Assembly (NCBI GenBank): GCA_016718875.1
Contig: JADKBL010000011.1
Location: forward strand, 1 to 64,000
DNA length: 64,000 nt
Reading direction: 5' to 3'
Origin: Bacteroidota bacterium
GTDB lineage: Bacteria; Bacteroidota; Bacteroidia; Bacteroidales; VadinHA17
Shown: piece by piece, positions 18,526-28,203 of the stretch
Numbering within the stretch: the stretch's first letter is position 1
How the letters are laid out: every line of letters begins with the position of its first letter
Made by a program: the position numbers and the translations under genes
Notes under the pieces: model-generated
The model's input: only the letters and a program-made list of their open reading frames with translations
What the model was told of the DNA's origin: nothing
Databases searched by the model: none

Positions 18526-19385
18526 TATTCTGATGTTTTTTTCAATTTCAATGTTTCGTTACGGAACAGAGATCGCAGTTTAAGTGTCACTGGTCCGGGT
18601 TTTCCATCACCCACCGGAATGTTATTAATTGAGATAACAGGAGCTACCTCAAATGATGTATTTGTGATAAATGCCTCATCTACCAGAGGCAGGTCTTTTA
18701 ATTGAACAGCATTTTCCTTTATCGGAATCCCTGTTTCCTTTGCAATCATGATTACATTCTTTCTTGAAATACCAGACAGAATACTATCTGATTCGGGATG
18801 GGTATACAGTGCCCCGTCCTTAACGAAGAAGACATTTGAGTGTGCACATTCAGTGATCAGTCCGTCTCTTTCGAATATGCATTCGGAAGTGCCTGCTTCA
18901 ACTGCATCCTGAAAGCTGAGTATATTGGGAAGGAGGGAAACAGATTTAATATCACACCGGCTCCACCTGATCTCTTTTTTCAGTATTGTTTTTATCCCCT
19001 TGGAAATCATATCCGGGTCGGGGCTGAAGCCACGGGCAAAAGCATAAACAGTAGGTGAAACAGCAGGGGAGGGAAATGCATGGGACCGTCTGGCAACGCC
19101 TCTTGTTACCTGGAGATATACCAGTGCATGCTTGTCATGGAGAGAGTTTCTGATAATCAGATCATTGGCAACCGAAGGAAACTCGTCAGCACCGGGCCAG
19201 TCAATTCGTACTTCCCTTAGACTTCTTTTCATCCTGAGATGATGACCTTCCATGTCGAAGAAGCCTCCCTCATACCATCTTACCACCTCATATATGCCAT
19301 CGGCAAAGAGAAAGCCGCGGTCATCGGGGCTGATTGTTATTTCATCTGAAGGGAGAAATTTGCCGTTTAAATAAGCTATATCCAT
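18525..19385 (-). CDS. Class IV aminotransferase (D-amino-acid aminotransferase-like)
   Basis: About 286 residues of the PLP fold type IV family (D-alanine aminotransferase, branched-chain aminotransferase, aminodeoxychorismate lyase). It shows the family opening YLNGKFLPSDEITISPDDRGFLFADGIYE in pieces, the PLP-lysine region CDIKSVSLLPN at about residue 145, and the ITECAHSNVFFV motif. D-amino-acid transaminase is the best guess from these motifs, but the other activities cannot be excluded. I start at ATG 19385; the upstream in-frame extension runs through a degenerate short repeat and looks non-coding. It is coupled to the FAD oxidoreductase gene. Confidence 0.82.
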   Translation of the reverse strand: MDIAYLNGKFLPSDEITISPDDRGFLFADGIYEVVRWYEGGFFDMEGHHLRMKRSLREVRIDWPGADEFPSVANDLIIRNSLHDKHALVYLQVTRGVARRSHAFPSPAVSPTVYAFARGFSPDPDMISKGIKTILKKEIRWSRCDIKSVSLLPNILSFQDAVEAGTSECIFERDGLITECAHSNVFFVKDGALYTHPESDSILSGISRKNVIMIAKETGIPIKENAVQLKDLPLVDEAFITNTSFEVAPVISINNIPVGDGKPGPVTLKLRSLFRNETLKLKKTSE

Positions 19386-19411
19386 AAAAATATAAGTTTG
19401 GAGCGGAGAAT

Positions 19412-19449
19412 CAGAGGCGCAGTGGCTCAAAGGCTCAACGGCACAGTGG
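19412..19449. repeat. Short degenerate repeat between the fucK and aminotransferase genes
   Basis: Three imperfect copies of an 11-13 base unit built on CAGTGGCTCAA / AAGGCTCAACGG / GCACAGTGG fill most of the 66-base gap between the two genes. It has no coding role I can see and may be a fragment of a dispersed repeat family. Confidence 0.4.
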
Positions 19450-19451
19450 TC

Positions 19452-20864
19452 CTATTCCGGTAAAATAATCTGAGTATTATAGTCGATTGAATTTCTTGCT
19501 TCTTCAGGTGATGAAAAATTTCCGCAGGCAGCCTGGACGAAAAGCGAGGCTCCAAGGACAGTGGTCTCTTTCTGGTCAATTATCTTCAGGGGAACACCGG
19601 CAGCGTTTGCCCGAAGCTGATTCCAGAGGCGGTTTTTGGATCCTCCGCCAACACATATTATGCTTTCTGTTTTAAACCCGCCAGCCTCTTCAAGAGCCTT
19701 GTTTCCTTCAGCCAGCCTGGCAGCCAGAGCTTCAAGCATTGCCCGGTAGATCTCATCCCGTGTTGATTCCATTGTCAGTCCGAGTATCTGCCCTCCCGGT
19801 TTTCCATGGAGCTCCTCATAAAATTTCGGGACAGCTTTAACTCCGTTGCATCCGGGAGGTACATTTTCTGCACCTGATATCATGGTTTCGTAAACGTTCT
19901 CCTTTACATCACTGTAAAGATTCTTTTTTACCCATTCCAGTACCCCTGAGGCAATCCATTGATTTCCTATGTTGTAAAGGCCGGGTCGTGAGTCCAGCTC
20001 GGTTGTGATCCCCAGATTCATCTGCTCTTTTCCTGTCCTGAAACCTTTGGAACGTACCATCAGAATCTCCCATGTGCCTGAAGAGAGAACCGGCTGGTTT
20101 ATCTCAGCCCCAGATCCGAAAACAGCAAATTGTGTATCATGCCCTGTTGCTATTACCGGAATACCTTCAGGAATTGAAGTCTCTGCGGAGGCTTTCCGTG
20201 TTATTTTTCCGATAATACTTCCGGGTTCGACAGGTACTCCCATCTTTTCTGAAGGGAAGTTGATACTTTTAAGTATTTTTTCAGAAAATTTCCTTTCGGA
20301 AAGAGTGGTAGTCATTGTTGTTCCTGCCATCGACATATCGTTAACCATCTCACCTGTAAGGAAGTATGAAAAGATGGATGGCATCATAAGGAAGATGTCA
20401 CTTTTTTCGACTAATTCCGGTTTATGTTCGAAAAACCAGATTAATTTGTTGATAGTATTGAAAGTAAAAGGAAGTACACCGCACTCACTGTAAAGCTCAT
20501 CAAGCGGGATATATTTTCCGATATCCGACATGATCGGATTTGTTCTTTCGCACTGCCATGAGATAACAGGGTACAGCATTTTACCGGACTTGTCGAATAG
20601 TGTGCCATCAACTCCGAAAGTTGTAACAGTTATGCCTGCTATTCTCTCCTTTTGTATCCGGCCAAGCACTTTTACCGAAGCCTGGCACATCTTGTCCCAA
20701 ATCTCATTTACATCCCATATCCTGTAAGCAGGGTAGAGCGGGTCGGGACGTGTATTATTAGAGAATGATTCAGAAGCATGTATAATCCCCTTGCTGTCGA
20801 TTGCAACTGCCCTGACGTTCGTGGCCCCGCAATCAAAGACAATTATAATATCACGATTTATCAT
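19452..20864 (-). CDS. fucK: L-fuculokinase / rhamnulokinase (FGGY family)
   Basis: A 470-residue FGGY carbohydrate kinase that phosphorylates a deoxy-ketose, most likely L-fuculose. The N-terminal ATPase motif IIIVFDCGATNVRAV is followed by GITVTTFGVDGTLFD, the substrate region TGHDTQFAVFGSGA, and the C-terminal adenosine motif SIICVGGGSKNRLWNQLRA. The choice of fuculokinase over rhamnulokinase rests on the adjacent L-fucose isomerase gene, about 62 bases upstream. The C-rich spacer between the two is listed separately. Confidence 0.88.
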   Translation of the reverse strand: MINRDIIIVFDCGATNVRAVAIDSKGIIHASESFSNNTRPDPLYPAYRIWDVNEIWDKMCQASVKVLGRIQKERIAGITVTTFGVDGTLFDKSGKMLYPVISWQCERTNPIMSDIGKYIPLDELYSECGVLPFTFNTINKLIWFFEHKPELVEKSDIFLMMPSIFSYFLTGEMVNDMSMAGTTMTTTLSERKFSEKILKSINFPSEKMGVPVEPGSIIGKITRKASAETSIPEGIPVIATGHDTQFAVFGSGAEINQPVLSSGTWEILMVRSKGFRTGKEQMNLGITTELDSRPGLYNIGNQWIASGVLEWVKKNLYSDVKENVYETMISGAENVPPGCNGVKAVPKFYEELHGKPGGQILGLTMESTRDEIYRAMLEALAARLAEGNKALEEAGGFKTESIICVGGGSKNRLWNQLRANAAGVPLKIIDQKETTVLGASLFVQAACGNFSSPEEARNSIDYNTQIILPE

Positions 20865-20866
20865 CC

Positions 20867-20919
20867 CCCACCCCCTCCTTCACCCCTTCACCCTCCCCAC
20901 CCTCTGACACCCCTTCAGC
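20867..20919. repeat. C-rich low-complexity arm between fucI and fucK
   Basis: About 50 bases made almost only of CACCCC, CTCCCC and CCTTC blocks. The same composition forms the right arm of the G-rich/C-rich palindrome at 33387-33480, so it may be a solo arm of that repeat family. No matching G-rich arm is seen here. Confidence 0.5.
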
Positions 20920-20926
20920 CAACCGC

Positions 20927-22729
20927 TTATTTATAGAGGGGCCCGTAGGTCTGACATGCCCTGTAGTCCGAACCTTCTTTTTCCATTCCGAATGCGTTCC
21001 ATGAACTGGGGCGGAATATCTTTTCGTCGTCAAGGTTATGCATGCAGACAGGTATCCTGAGAAGAGATGCCAGTGTAACCAGGTCGGCACCGATATGTCC
21101 GTAGCTTGATGCGCTGTGATTGGCACCCCAGTTGGCCATAACTGAATAGACATCGGTAAAGGCTCCCTTGCCAGTTAACCTAGGTGTGAACCATGTTGTT
21201 GGCCATGTTGGATCTGTGCGGTCAGACAGGATCTTATGTACCTTTTCAGGAAGTTCAACTGTCCATCCTTCAGCAATCTGAAGCACAGGTCCGAGGCCTT
21301 TTACAAGGTTTACTCTTGATATTGTGACCGGCATTCCGCCTTCACTGTCGAATTGCGAAGAGAATCCGCCTCCTCTGAAATATCCTGTGTTTGCAGGTGG
21401 CCATACAGTTGCTTTAAGACAGTCGGCTGCATCTTTTGAGGTAATTTCCCAGAAGGGTTTGATTGAAGGTTTTCCCTTGCTTCTTTGTTTGCCCGAGAAG
21501 TCGAGTGAAGATGCTCCGGAATTAATAAGATGTATCACCCCGTTTGCTGCTGCCCCTGTTGGTTTAACTTTAGTAACTCTCTTAATTGCATCGGGGCTCC
21601 AGTAGGTCCTTATATCGGAGAACATCTGTGCAGTGTTGGTAAGCAGGTATCCGAAGAGCATTGGCACTCCGTTCATAGCATCATTTTCAGTAGCAACAAG
21701 ATAAGGAGGCCTTATTCCGTTCCAGTCGAATGATGAACAGAGTATTGATTCAAGGAAATCACCATTTGGCATATGATCGGTCCAGTGGCGCTGTCCCTGA
21801 AATCCTGAAAGGATAGCATTATGTCCCATTGCTTCTTCACCGAAACCAAGCTTTTTCAGCCTTGGATTGCCCACCATCAGGTCGCGGGCTATCAGTGTCA
21901 TTTTTACAACGATCTCCCACTCCTTATCCTTGAGCTGTTTTGAATGAGGTTTGCTGTTAAGATCCTTTCCTTCTTTGCAGTATTTTTTTGTCCATTCAAG
22001 CGCTTTTTTATATTCTGCTTTGTCATAAATCTCCTGATTGAGGCGTCGTGTAAACTCGCTCATATCAACATATTCATTTCTCATGCCCAGATATTCCTGG
22101 AAGAAATCCTCCCTTACTATTGATCCTGCAATACCCATTGATACAGAGCCCATTGAGAGGTATGATTTCCCTTTCATGTAGGAAACTGCAAGTCCTGCCT
22201 TTATGAATCTCAGTATCTTTTCCTTCACATCCTCAGGTATGTTCTGGTCTCCGGCATCCTGGACATCATGTCCGTAGATTCCGAATGCGGGTAATCCTTT
22301 CATTGTATGACCTGCCAGGGCTGCTGCAAGATAAACTGCACCAGGACGTTCGGTTCCATTAAATCCCCAGATAGCTTTCGGCATTTCCGGATTCATATCT
22401 ATTGTTTCGCTGCCATAGCACCAGCAGGGAGTGACAGTGAGGCTGACACCAACACCCTGTTTCACAAATTTATCGGCGCACATTGCTGATTCGGCAACAC
22501 CTCCGATGGTTGTGTCGGCTATTACACATTCAACAGGTTTCCCATTTGGATACTTCAGGTTTGAAGAGATCAGCCTGGCAGCATTCTTCGCCATGTTCAT
22601 TGTCTGATCTTCCAGAGTCTCCCTTACTCCGTTCATTCTTCCATCAATAACAGGACGGATGCCTACTTTTGGAAAATTACCTATAACTGTTTGATAGTCA
22701 GGATTTACTTTAATTTCACTATTAGCCAT
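20927..22729 (-). CDS. fucI: L-fucose isomerase
   Basis: A 600-residue L-fucose isomerase converting L-fucose to L-fuculose (D-arabinose to D-ribulose in some members), the first step before fucK. The whole length follows the family: KVGIRPVIDGRMNGVRE near the start, CVIADTTIGGVAESA, WGFNGTERPGAVYLAAAL, and the metal-site region VATENDAMNGVPMLFGYLL. The ATG at 22729 (MANSEIKV) is chosen because the -7 box TATATTTG at 22772-22779 overlaps the longer reading. It heads the minus-strand fucose/redox run. Confidence 0.97.
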   Translation of the reverse strand: MANSEIKVNPDYQTVIGNFPKVGIRPVIDGRMNGVRETLEDQTMNMAKNAARLISSNLKYPNGKPVECVIADTTIGGVAESAMCADKFVKQGVGVSLTVTPCWCYGSETIDMNPEMPKAIWGFNGTERPGAVYLAAALAGHTMKGLPAFGIYGHDVQDAGDQNIPEDVKEKILRFIKAGLAVSYMKGKSYLSMGSVSMGIAGSIVREDFFQEYLGMRNEYVDMSEFTRRLNQEIYDKAEYKKALEWTKKYCKEGKDLNSKPHSKQLKDKEWEIVVKMTLIARDLMVGNPRLKKLGFGEEAMGHNAILSGFQGQRHWTDHMPNGDFLESILCSSFDWNGIRPPYLVATENDAMNGVPMLFGYLLTNTAQMFSDIRTYWSPDAIKRVTKVKPTGAAANGVIHLINSGASSLDFSGKQRSKGKPSIKPFWEITSKDAADCLKATVWPPANTGYFRGGGFSSQFDSEGGMPVTISRVNLVKGLGPVLQIAEGWTVELPEKVHKILSDRTDPTWPTTWFTPRLTGKGAFTDVYSVMANWGANHSASSYGHIGADLVTLASLLRIPVCMHNLDDEKIFRPSSWNAFGMEKEGSDYRACQTYGPLYK

Positions 22730-22771
22730 TTTATTATTGTTTAAGAGTTTCAGATTCAATAAGATGTTTAA

Positions 22772-22779
22772 CAAATATA
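22772..22779 (-). promoter_or_regulatory. -7 box of the fuc operon (TATATTTG on the minus strand)
   Basis: TATATTTG on the minus strand fits TAnnTTTG and sits about 43 bases before the fucI ATG. It is the only clear promoter box seen for the fucI-fucK-aminotransferase-FAD-ferredoxin run. Confidence 0.55.
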
Positions 22780-22907
22780 TGTAATTCTGAGTATATTTTT
22801 CTTATCTCCTCTAAAATCTGCGACATCAGCGGGGATTATTAATATTTTACCAGACATCCCTAAGATTAACGCTGATTATGGTAAATTTGCTGACGAAAGA
22901 ATTTTCA

Positions 22908-23762
22908 ATGGAGAAGAGAAAAAGGTTGCCGCCCTGGCTGAAGATGCAGAGGGCAAGCGGAGAGAACTACTCAGTGGTGAAGAATCTGGTTGCCAGGAAC
23001 CGTCTCAATACTATTTGCACAAGCGGAAATTGTCCAAATATCGGAGAATGCTGGAATTCAGGAACTGCTACATTCATGATCCTTGGTAATATATGCACCA
23101 GGGCATGTAAATTCTGTGCAACCATAACAGGACGACCACTTCCTCCTGATCCGGATGAGCCCGCAAGGCTGGCCGAATCAGTTAAGCTCCTTAAACTGAA
23201 GCATTGTGTAGTAACATCTGTCGATCGTGATGATCTGCCTGACGGAGGTGCATCTCATTGGGTAACAACTATAAAACGCTTGAAAGATGTAAATCCGGTT
23301 CTTACAATCGAATGTCTTATACCCGACTTTGACGGGATACCTGAGAACATACAGAAAGTAATTGATGCATCCCCTGAGGTTATTTCACACAACATCGAAA
23401 CTGTCAGGAGGCTGACACCTGTCATAAGGACAAAGGCAAAATACGACAGAAGCCTGGATGTCCTGAGATATATAGCGGAACACGGAATGACTGCGAAGTC
23501 GGGTTTTATGCTCGGCCTTGGGGAGAAGGAGGAAGAGATAATCCAGACAATCAGGGATATATATGAAACCGGGTGTAAAATTCTTACTATAGGGCAGTAT
23601 CTTCAGCCCGCTTTAGGATATATGGAAGTGGTTGAATATGTTACTCCGGAGAAATTTGAGGCATACAGGAAATTTGCACTGGAAACAGGTTTCATGTTTG
23701 TTGAAAGCAGTCCGTTAGTACGTTCGTCTTTCCATGCGGAAAATCATGTGAAGGCTCGATAA
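22908..23762 (+). CDS. lipA: Lipoyl synthase
   Basis: A radical-SAM enzyme inserting two sulfurs into octanoyl groups to make lipoate on 2-oxoacid dehydrogenases and the glycine cleavage H protein. The auxiliary-cluster motif CTSGNCPNIGEC (CX4CX5C) and the SAM-cluster motif CTRACKFC (CX3CX2C) are both intact, and the C-terminal RSSFHA with its cluster-ligating serine is present. ATG 22908 gives 284 residues starting MEKRKRLPPWLKMQ, where the family usually starts; a start at 22878 would add ten residues. lipB follows 39 bases later, making a lipoate-synthesis pair. Confidence 0.96.
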   Translation: MEKRKRLPPWLKMQRASGENYSVVKNLVARNRLNTICTSGNCPNIGECWNSGTATFMILGNICTRACKFCATITGRPLPPDPDEPARLAESVKLLKLKHCVVTSVDRDDLPDGGASHWVTTIKRLKDVNPVLTIECLIPDFDGIPENIQKVIDASPEVISHNIETVRRLTPVIRTKAKYDRSLDVLRYIAEHGMTAKSGFMLGLGEKEEEIIQTIRDIYETGCKILTIGQYLQPALGYMEVVEYVTPEKFEAYRKFALETGFMFVESSPLVRSSFHAENHVKAR

Positions 23763-23801
23763 ATTTGATTATTTTTAGAAGTTTGAATCCATAATTGTAT
23801 T

Positions 23802-24509
23802 TTGAAATATCGTATTGAATATAAGGATATTGGTATCAGGGATTATAAGGAAACCTGGGATTACCAGACAGAGATCTTCGATAAACTGGTCAACTTCAAG
23901 AAGACAGCAGCTACACTGGCTGTGTCGCCAGAAAACAGACCAGCCGGAACATTGATTTTTGTTGAACATCCTCATGTCTATACACTGGGAAAGAGTGGTT
24001 CAGAGAATAACCTGCTTGTCGATTCCATTCAGTTAAAGGCAAGAGATGCATCCTTTTACAAGATCGACAGGGGAGGTGATATAACTTATCACGGTCCCGG
24101 TCAGATAGTGGGCTATCCTATTTTTGACCTCGATGCTGTTAATATCGGTCTTAAAGAGTATATTTACATGCTTGAAGAGGCAATTATTCAGACTGTAGCT
24201 GAATATGGACTGAAAGCCTCAAGGCTTGAAGGGGGGACAGGTGTGTGGCTTGATCCTGACGTTGGAGGAAAGGCCAGGAAAATATGTGCTATAGGAGTCA
24301 GGGCAAGCAGGTATGTTACGATGCATGGATTTGCTTTCAATGTCAATACCAGCCTTGAATATTTTAATTTTATAAATCCCTGCGGGTTCACCGACAAAGG
24401 TGTTACCTCGCTGGAGAAGGAACTTGGCTGCAGGCAGGATTTTGAAAAGGCTAAAGAAATTGTAAAAAAGAAACTTGAAGAAATATTTAATCTCGAGATT
24501 GTTAATTAA
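23802..24509 (+). CDS. lipB: Octanoyl-(acyl carrier protein):protein octanoyltransferase
   Basis: A 235-residue LipB, which moves octanoate from ACP to apo-enzymes before LipA acts. It starts at TTG (KYRIEYKD follows). Visible motifs are EHPHVYTLGKSG, IDRGGDITYHGPGQIVGYP, the catalytic-lysine region GGKARKICAIG, and the catalytic-cysteine region FINPCGFTDKGVTS. The length is normal. It lies between lipA and recJ on one strand, six bases before recJ. Confidence 0.95.
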   Translation: MKYRIEYKDIGIRDYKETWDYQTEIFDKLVNFKKTAATLAVSPENRPAGTLIFVEHPHVYTLGKSGSENNLLVDSIQLKARDASFYKIDRGGDITYHGPGQIVGYPIFDLDAVNIGLKEYIYMLEEAIIQTVAEYGLKASRLEGGTGVWLDPDVGGKARKICAIGVRASRYVTMHGFAFNVNTSLEYFNFINPCGFTDKGVTSLEKELGCRQDFEKAKEIVKKKLEEIFNLEIVN

Positions 24510-24515
24510 TAGCAG

Positions 24516-26237
24516 ATGGAAAAGAAGTGGGTTATAAGGGAGAAGAGCGATCCTGCAGTTGTTAAACAGCTTTCGGCAGCTCTTAACGTACCCGATTCAC
24601 TGTCAAACCTGATGGCTCAGAGAGGAATAAAATCAGCAGCTGATGCAAGCGCTTTCTTCAATCCCAGTCTCGATTATCTTCATGATCCTTTCCTGATGAA
24701 GGATATGAATATTGCTGTAGACCGTATCTCAACAGCTGTCAAGAAGAACGAAAAAATACTCGTTTACGGCGATTATGATGTTGACGGAACAACAGCAGTA
24801 GCACTGATGTATTCGTTCCTGAAAGAGCAGTACTCAAATGTGATTTATTATATACCCGACAGATATAAAGAGGGTTATGGCGTCTCATTTCAGGGGCTTG
24901 ACTTTGCATACCAGAGCAACTGCAAATTAGTTATCACACTCGACTGTGGGATAAAGGCAGTTGAAAAGGTTAAATATGCCCGTACAAAAGGACTTGATGT
25001 AATCATCTGTGACCATCATTATCCGGGCGATGAGATCCCGAAAGCTGTAGCAGTACTTGATCCTAAACAACCCGGATGTAACTATCCATACAAGGAGTTG
25101 TCAGGTTGTGGTGTCGGATTCAAACTGATACAGGCCTATTCACGTGTGCATGGGATCCCTTTTAGTGCAATCTTTCACTATCTCGACCTTGTCGCTGTAA
25201 GTATTGCTTCAGATATTGTTCCTATAACAGGAGAGAACAGGGTGATGGCCTATTTTGGTTTGAAGCAGCTTAATGAGTCGCCGCGTATGGGGCTTAAAGA
25301 GATTATACGCGAATCGGAAGTAAGCAGGATTCTGTCGATTGAAGATGTGGTATTCAAGATAGGACCCCGGATAAATGCCGCAGGCAGGATGGAAACAGGC
25401 AGCAAGGCTGTTGACCTGCTTGTTTCAAGTGATACAGTACTTGCAACAGGCATCAGCAAGGAGATCAATAATTTTAATATAGAAAGACGCAATATCGACC
25501 GCACTATCACTACCGAGGCTATGAGGATGATAGCCGAGGATCAGCGTACTGTAAATTCAAAGACTACTGTGCTTTTCAATCCCCTTTGGAAAAAGGGAGT
25601 GATAGGAATAGTGGCCTCAAGGCTTATAGAGACTTATTACAGACCAACAGTAATTCTGACAGAATCTAATGGTTTTGCAACAGGCTCAGCCCGTTCGGTT
25701 CAGGGTTACGATCTTTATCAGGCTATTGAGGCATGCAGCGATCTTCTTGAGAGCTTTGGCGGACATATGTTTGCTGCAGGGCTTACCCTTAAAAAGGAAA
25801 ATATCAGACCTTTTATGGATAGGTTTGAGCAGTATGTGAACAGCACTATTACAGAGGATCAGCTTGTTCCCAGAATTTTTATCGATACCGAACTTTCTTT
25901 CTCGGAGATAAGTGAGGATTATTTCAAGGTAATGAATCAGTTCCAGCCTTTCGGTCCCGATAATATGTCACCTGTATTTGTTTCTCGCAATGTTTTTGAT
26001 ACAGGAACAGGCAGAATGGTGGGATCGAGTGGTGAACATTTGAAACTTGATCTTTGCCAGGAATCTACCGGACAGAAAAGCTTTTCTGCGATAGCATTCA
26101 GCCAGGCAAACCATTTTGAATATATCAGGGCAGGTAAACCCTTTGATGTCTGTTATTCGCTGGAGATGAACGAGTTCAGGGGCAACAGGAACCTTCAGCT
26201 CAATATCAAGGACATTAAGACTCCCGGTTCTAAATAA
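24516..26237 (+). CDS. recJ: Single-stranded-DNA-specific exonuclease RecJ
   Basis: A 573-residue 5'-3' single-strand exonuclease of the DHH phosphoesterase family, used in recombination and mismatch repair. DHH motifs are visible: LVYGDYDVDGTTAVAL near residue 85, TLDCGIKAVEKV, and VIICDHHYPGDEIP with the DHH triad; DHHA1 follows with GRINAAGRMETG in the form GPRINAAGRMETGSKA, then SARSVQGYDLYQAI and FGGHMFAAGLTL. The OB-like C-terminal domain is complete. It overlaps the convergent HhH/barrel gene by eight bases. Confidence 0.95.
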   Translation: MEKKWVIREKSDPAVVKQLSAALNVPDSLSNLMAQRGIKSAADASAFFNPSLDYLHDPFLMKDMNIAVDRISTAVKKNEKILVYGDYDVDGTTAVALMYSFLKEQYSNVIYYIPDRYKEGYGVSFQGLDFAYQSNCKLVITLDCGIKAVEKVKYARTKGLDVIICDHHYPGDEIPKAVAVLDPKQPGCNYPYKELSGCGVGFKLIQAYSRVHGIPFSAIFHYLDLVAVSIASDIVPITGENRVMAYFGLKQLNESPRMGLKEIIRESEVSRILSIEDVVFKIGPRINAAGRMETGSKAVDLLVSSDTVLATGISKEINNFNIERRNIDRTITTEAMRMIAEDQRTVNSKTTVLFNPLWKKGVIGIVASRLIETYYRPTVILTESNGFATGSARSVQGYDLYQAIEACSDLLESFGGHMFAAGLTLKKENIRPFMDRFEQYVNSTITEDQLVPRIFIDTELSFSEISEDYFKVMNQFQPFGPDNMSPVFVSRNVFDTGTGRMVGSSGEHLKLDLCQESTGQKSFSAIAFSQANHFEYIRAGKPFDVCYSLEMNEFRGNRNLQLNIKDIKTPGSK

Positions 26238-28203
26238 ATAATCTGATCTGAAGCCGGAATTCTTCATTGATCTTATCCCCCGCAGGTTTGTCATAGTTTG
26301 AGCTTATCCCGTATTTGAATCTGATTTCAGCTTTTTCATGAATTTTCCAACTTATCATCATGTAATTTCTGCTTCCGCTTCCATACAGTGCTGGTATACT
26401 GTAACTGTAAAGCAGGTCATTTTCATAAATGTAAATTCTTGAATCCCAGTCCCCGGTATTAAATACCCCAAACCTTAGCCAGAGTGTTACAGGTACCTTT
26501 CTGATCGCATAGTAGATATCCTGAACCATTGCAAAACTTTTGGATGAAGTTTCCGCAGCAGATTTGTAATAGAACCTCGTCCCGAAAGTCAGGTTTTCTG
26601 TGATGGTATACCGGAAAACGGAGGTGATGCTTCGTAAAGTCAATTCCTTAAGCCCGGGGACACTATTTTTGCCTTCATCATCTGTTGTTGATAGATGATA
26701 ATTATATGAATTCTCCATATGAAATTTATCTGAAGGGCTATACCTTATCCTTATCTCTTTTTTAATGTCGTAGGAAGGAGAGCTTACCCTGTAACGAAGC
26801 CAGGGATATTCCCTGATCCCGCATCCTCCGCTTATGAAAAGGAATTTTGCTGCCTCAAAAGTAAAATTGCCAAGTAATGTTTTGCCTGATGCTGAAGTAG
26901 AAGTGATGCCAGGACCATTTCCATGCAGACTATTATAACCCTCTTCATAATTCCGGTAAAAGAGGTTAATGCTTAATCTGTCTGAAGGCCTTAATGTAAG
27001 CCCCTGAATCATAGCGCGATTAAGTGATTCATTTACAGATAGTTCTCCATAAAGCAGCACCCTGCTTATCATAGTGTTATAATAAACCGAGTATAATGAA
27101 TTTTCTGCCCCTGAGAAGTTATATAGTTTCTCCGGATCTTCTTTTGCAGATTTTACCGGGAGTGACAACTGTTCCTGCGACCATATTGCTCCTGCCCTGA
27201 AATTTTTATAATTATATGAAAGGTTTATACCGTAATTAATATCGGTAATAAGATCCTTCTTTTTAACAGAAGAAGATGTATTATGCAGACCTGAAGTGTA
27301 GAATGATTTTACCGATTGAGGTTCATCAGCTGTGGCGTCAATCTTGTTGGCAGAGTAAAACATTGAAAGTGAAATGTTTCCGGATGCAAATTCGGCTCCG
27401 GCACCTCTGAAAAAGCTATTCTCATCGGTCGAAGTATAGGGTCTTATCTCGCTTCTTGCCGACATATAACCTGGTGAATGGAGTGAAAGGCTGTTGCGGA
27501 TTCCGGTATTAATATTTGTTCCCTGACCGAACCTTGCCGAGTAATCTCCAATAACAATTCTTCTGACAAAGCCATTGTCTTTATAGGCAAGATGGGCACT
27601 CAGCATATCGGGTAATTGTGAATTTCCGGTCAGAAGTTCTTCTCCCGGATCTTTCTCAGCAGTGAAGCCTCCTGAAAATCCACCTGCTGTAAATTTGTAT
27701 TTGCTTAGTAATCTTACAGGAGACCCCTGCCAGGTTGAGTCATTGTCACTTGTTTTATATGTAAGGTTTGTGATCAGAGTATTTCTCCACCGGTAGCGGA
27801 TGGCTTCCTCTTCCGGTTCATCTTCAAGAGTAATAAAAAGAGACATCATTTCAGCCGTTTCACGGTCAAAACCCGGAAGGTTGGGAAGTTCATAAACAGA
27901 GACTATTTTTCCGGTGGTGTTTACATAATCGATAAGTACTTTTACCTGGAAATCAGACAGAAAGAAAATCCTGGAGATTTCATCATTATTGGCAGAATTG
28001 ATTCTGACCGGATTTTCATACAGATCGTAAAGTTTATCAATATACATTCCCACTACCTCCGGGTCAGCTTCATCAGCTGCAAGTTCCTCTGCAATTGAGA
28101 TTACAGATTCCGAAATCTTTACCTCCTGACAGAAAATTATGTTGATTTTAATTATAACTAATAGTAATAAAAAAAATTTATTGGATATGTTTTTTTTAAA
28201 CAC
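26230..28203 (-). CDS. Helix-hairpin-helix protein with predicted outer-membrane beta-barrel
   Basis: About 657 residues: a signal peptide (FKKNISNKFFLLLLVIIKIN, then IIFCQ), a ComEA-like helix-hairpin-helix segment (about 50-140, with PVRINSANNDEISRIFFLS and VYELPNLPGFDRETAEMM), then about 500 residues of alternating aromatic/polar strands typical of an outer-membrane barrel. Such proteins are common but uncharacterised in Bacteroidota. The open frame extends to 28311, but that extension is translated inverted-repeat DNA; the first plausible start is GTG at 28203, itself inside the repeat. The true start may have been altered when the repeat arrived. The 3' end overlaps recJ by eight bases. 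Confidence 0.72.
   Translation of the reverse strand: MFKKNISNKFFLLLLVIIKINIIFCQEVKISESVISIAEELAADEADPEVVGMYIDKLYDLYENPVRINSANNDEISRIFFLSDFQVKVLIDYVNTTGKIVSVYELPNLPGFDRETAEMMSLFITLEDEPEEEAIRYRWRNTLITNLTYKTSDNDSTWQGSPVRLLSKYKFTAGGFSGGFTAEKDPGEELLTGNSQLPDMLSAHLAYKDNGFVRRIVIGDYSARFGQGTNINTGIRNSLSLHSPGYMSARSEIRPYTSTDENSFFRGAGAEFASGNISLSMFYSANKIDATADEPQSVKSFYTSGLHNTSSSVKKKDLITDINYGINLSYNYKNFRAGAIWSQEQLSLPVKSAKEDPEKLYNFSGAENSLYSVYYNTMISRVLLYGELSVNESLNRAMIQGLTLRPSDRLSINLFYRNYEEGYNSLHGNGPGITSTSASGKTLLGNFTFEAAKFLFISGGCGIREYPWLRYRVSSPSYDIKKEIRIRYSPSDKFHMENSYNYHLSTTDDEGKNSVPGLKELTLRSITSVFRYTITENLTFGTRFYYKSAAETSSKSFAMVQDIYYAIRKVPVTLWLRFGVFNTGDWDSRIYIYENDLLYSYSIPALYGSGSRNYMMISWKIHEKAEIRFKYGISSNYDKPAGDKINEEFRLQIRLFI

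Noticed and set aside
20005..20493. Antisense 162-codon open frame within fucK
   Set aside because: Shadow of a conserved gene; no family resemblance and no ribosome site.
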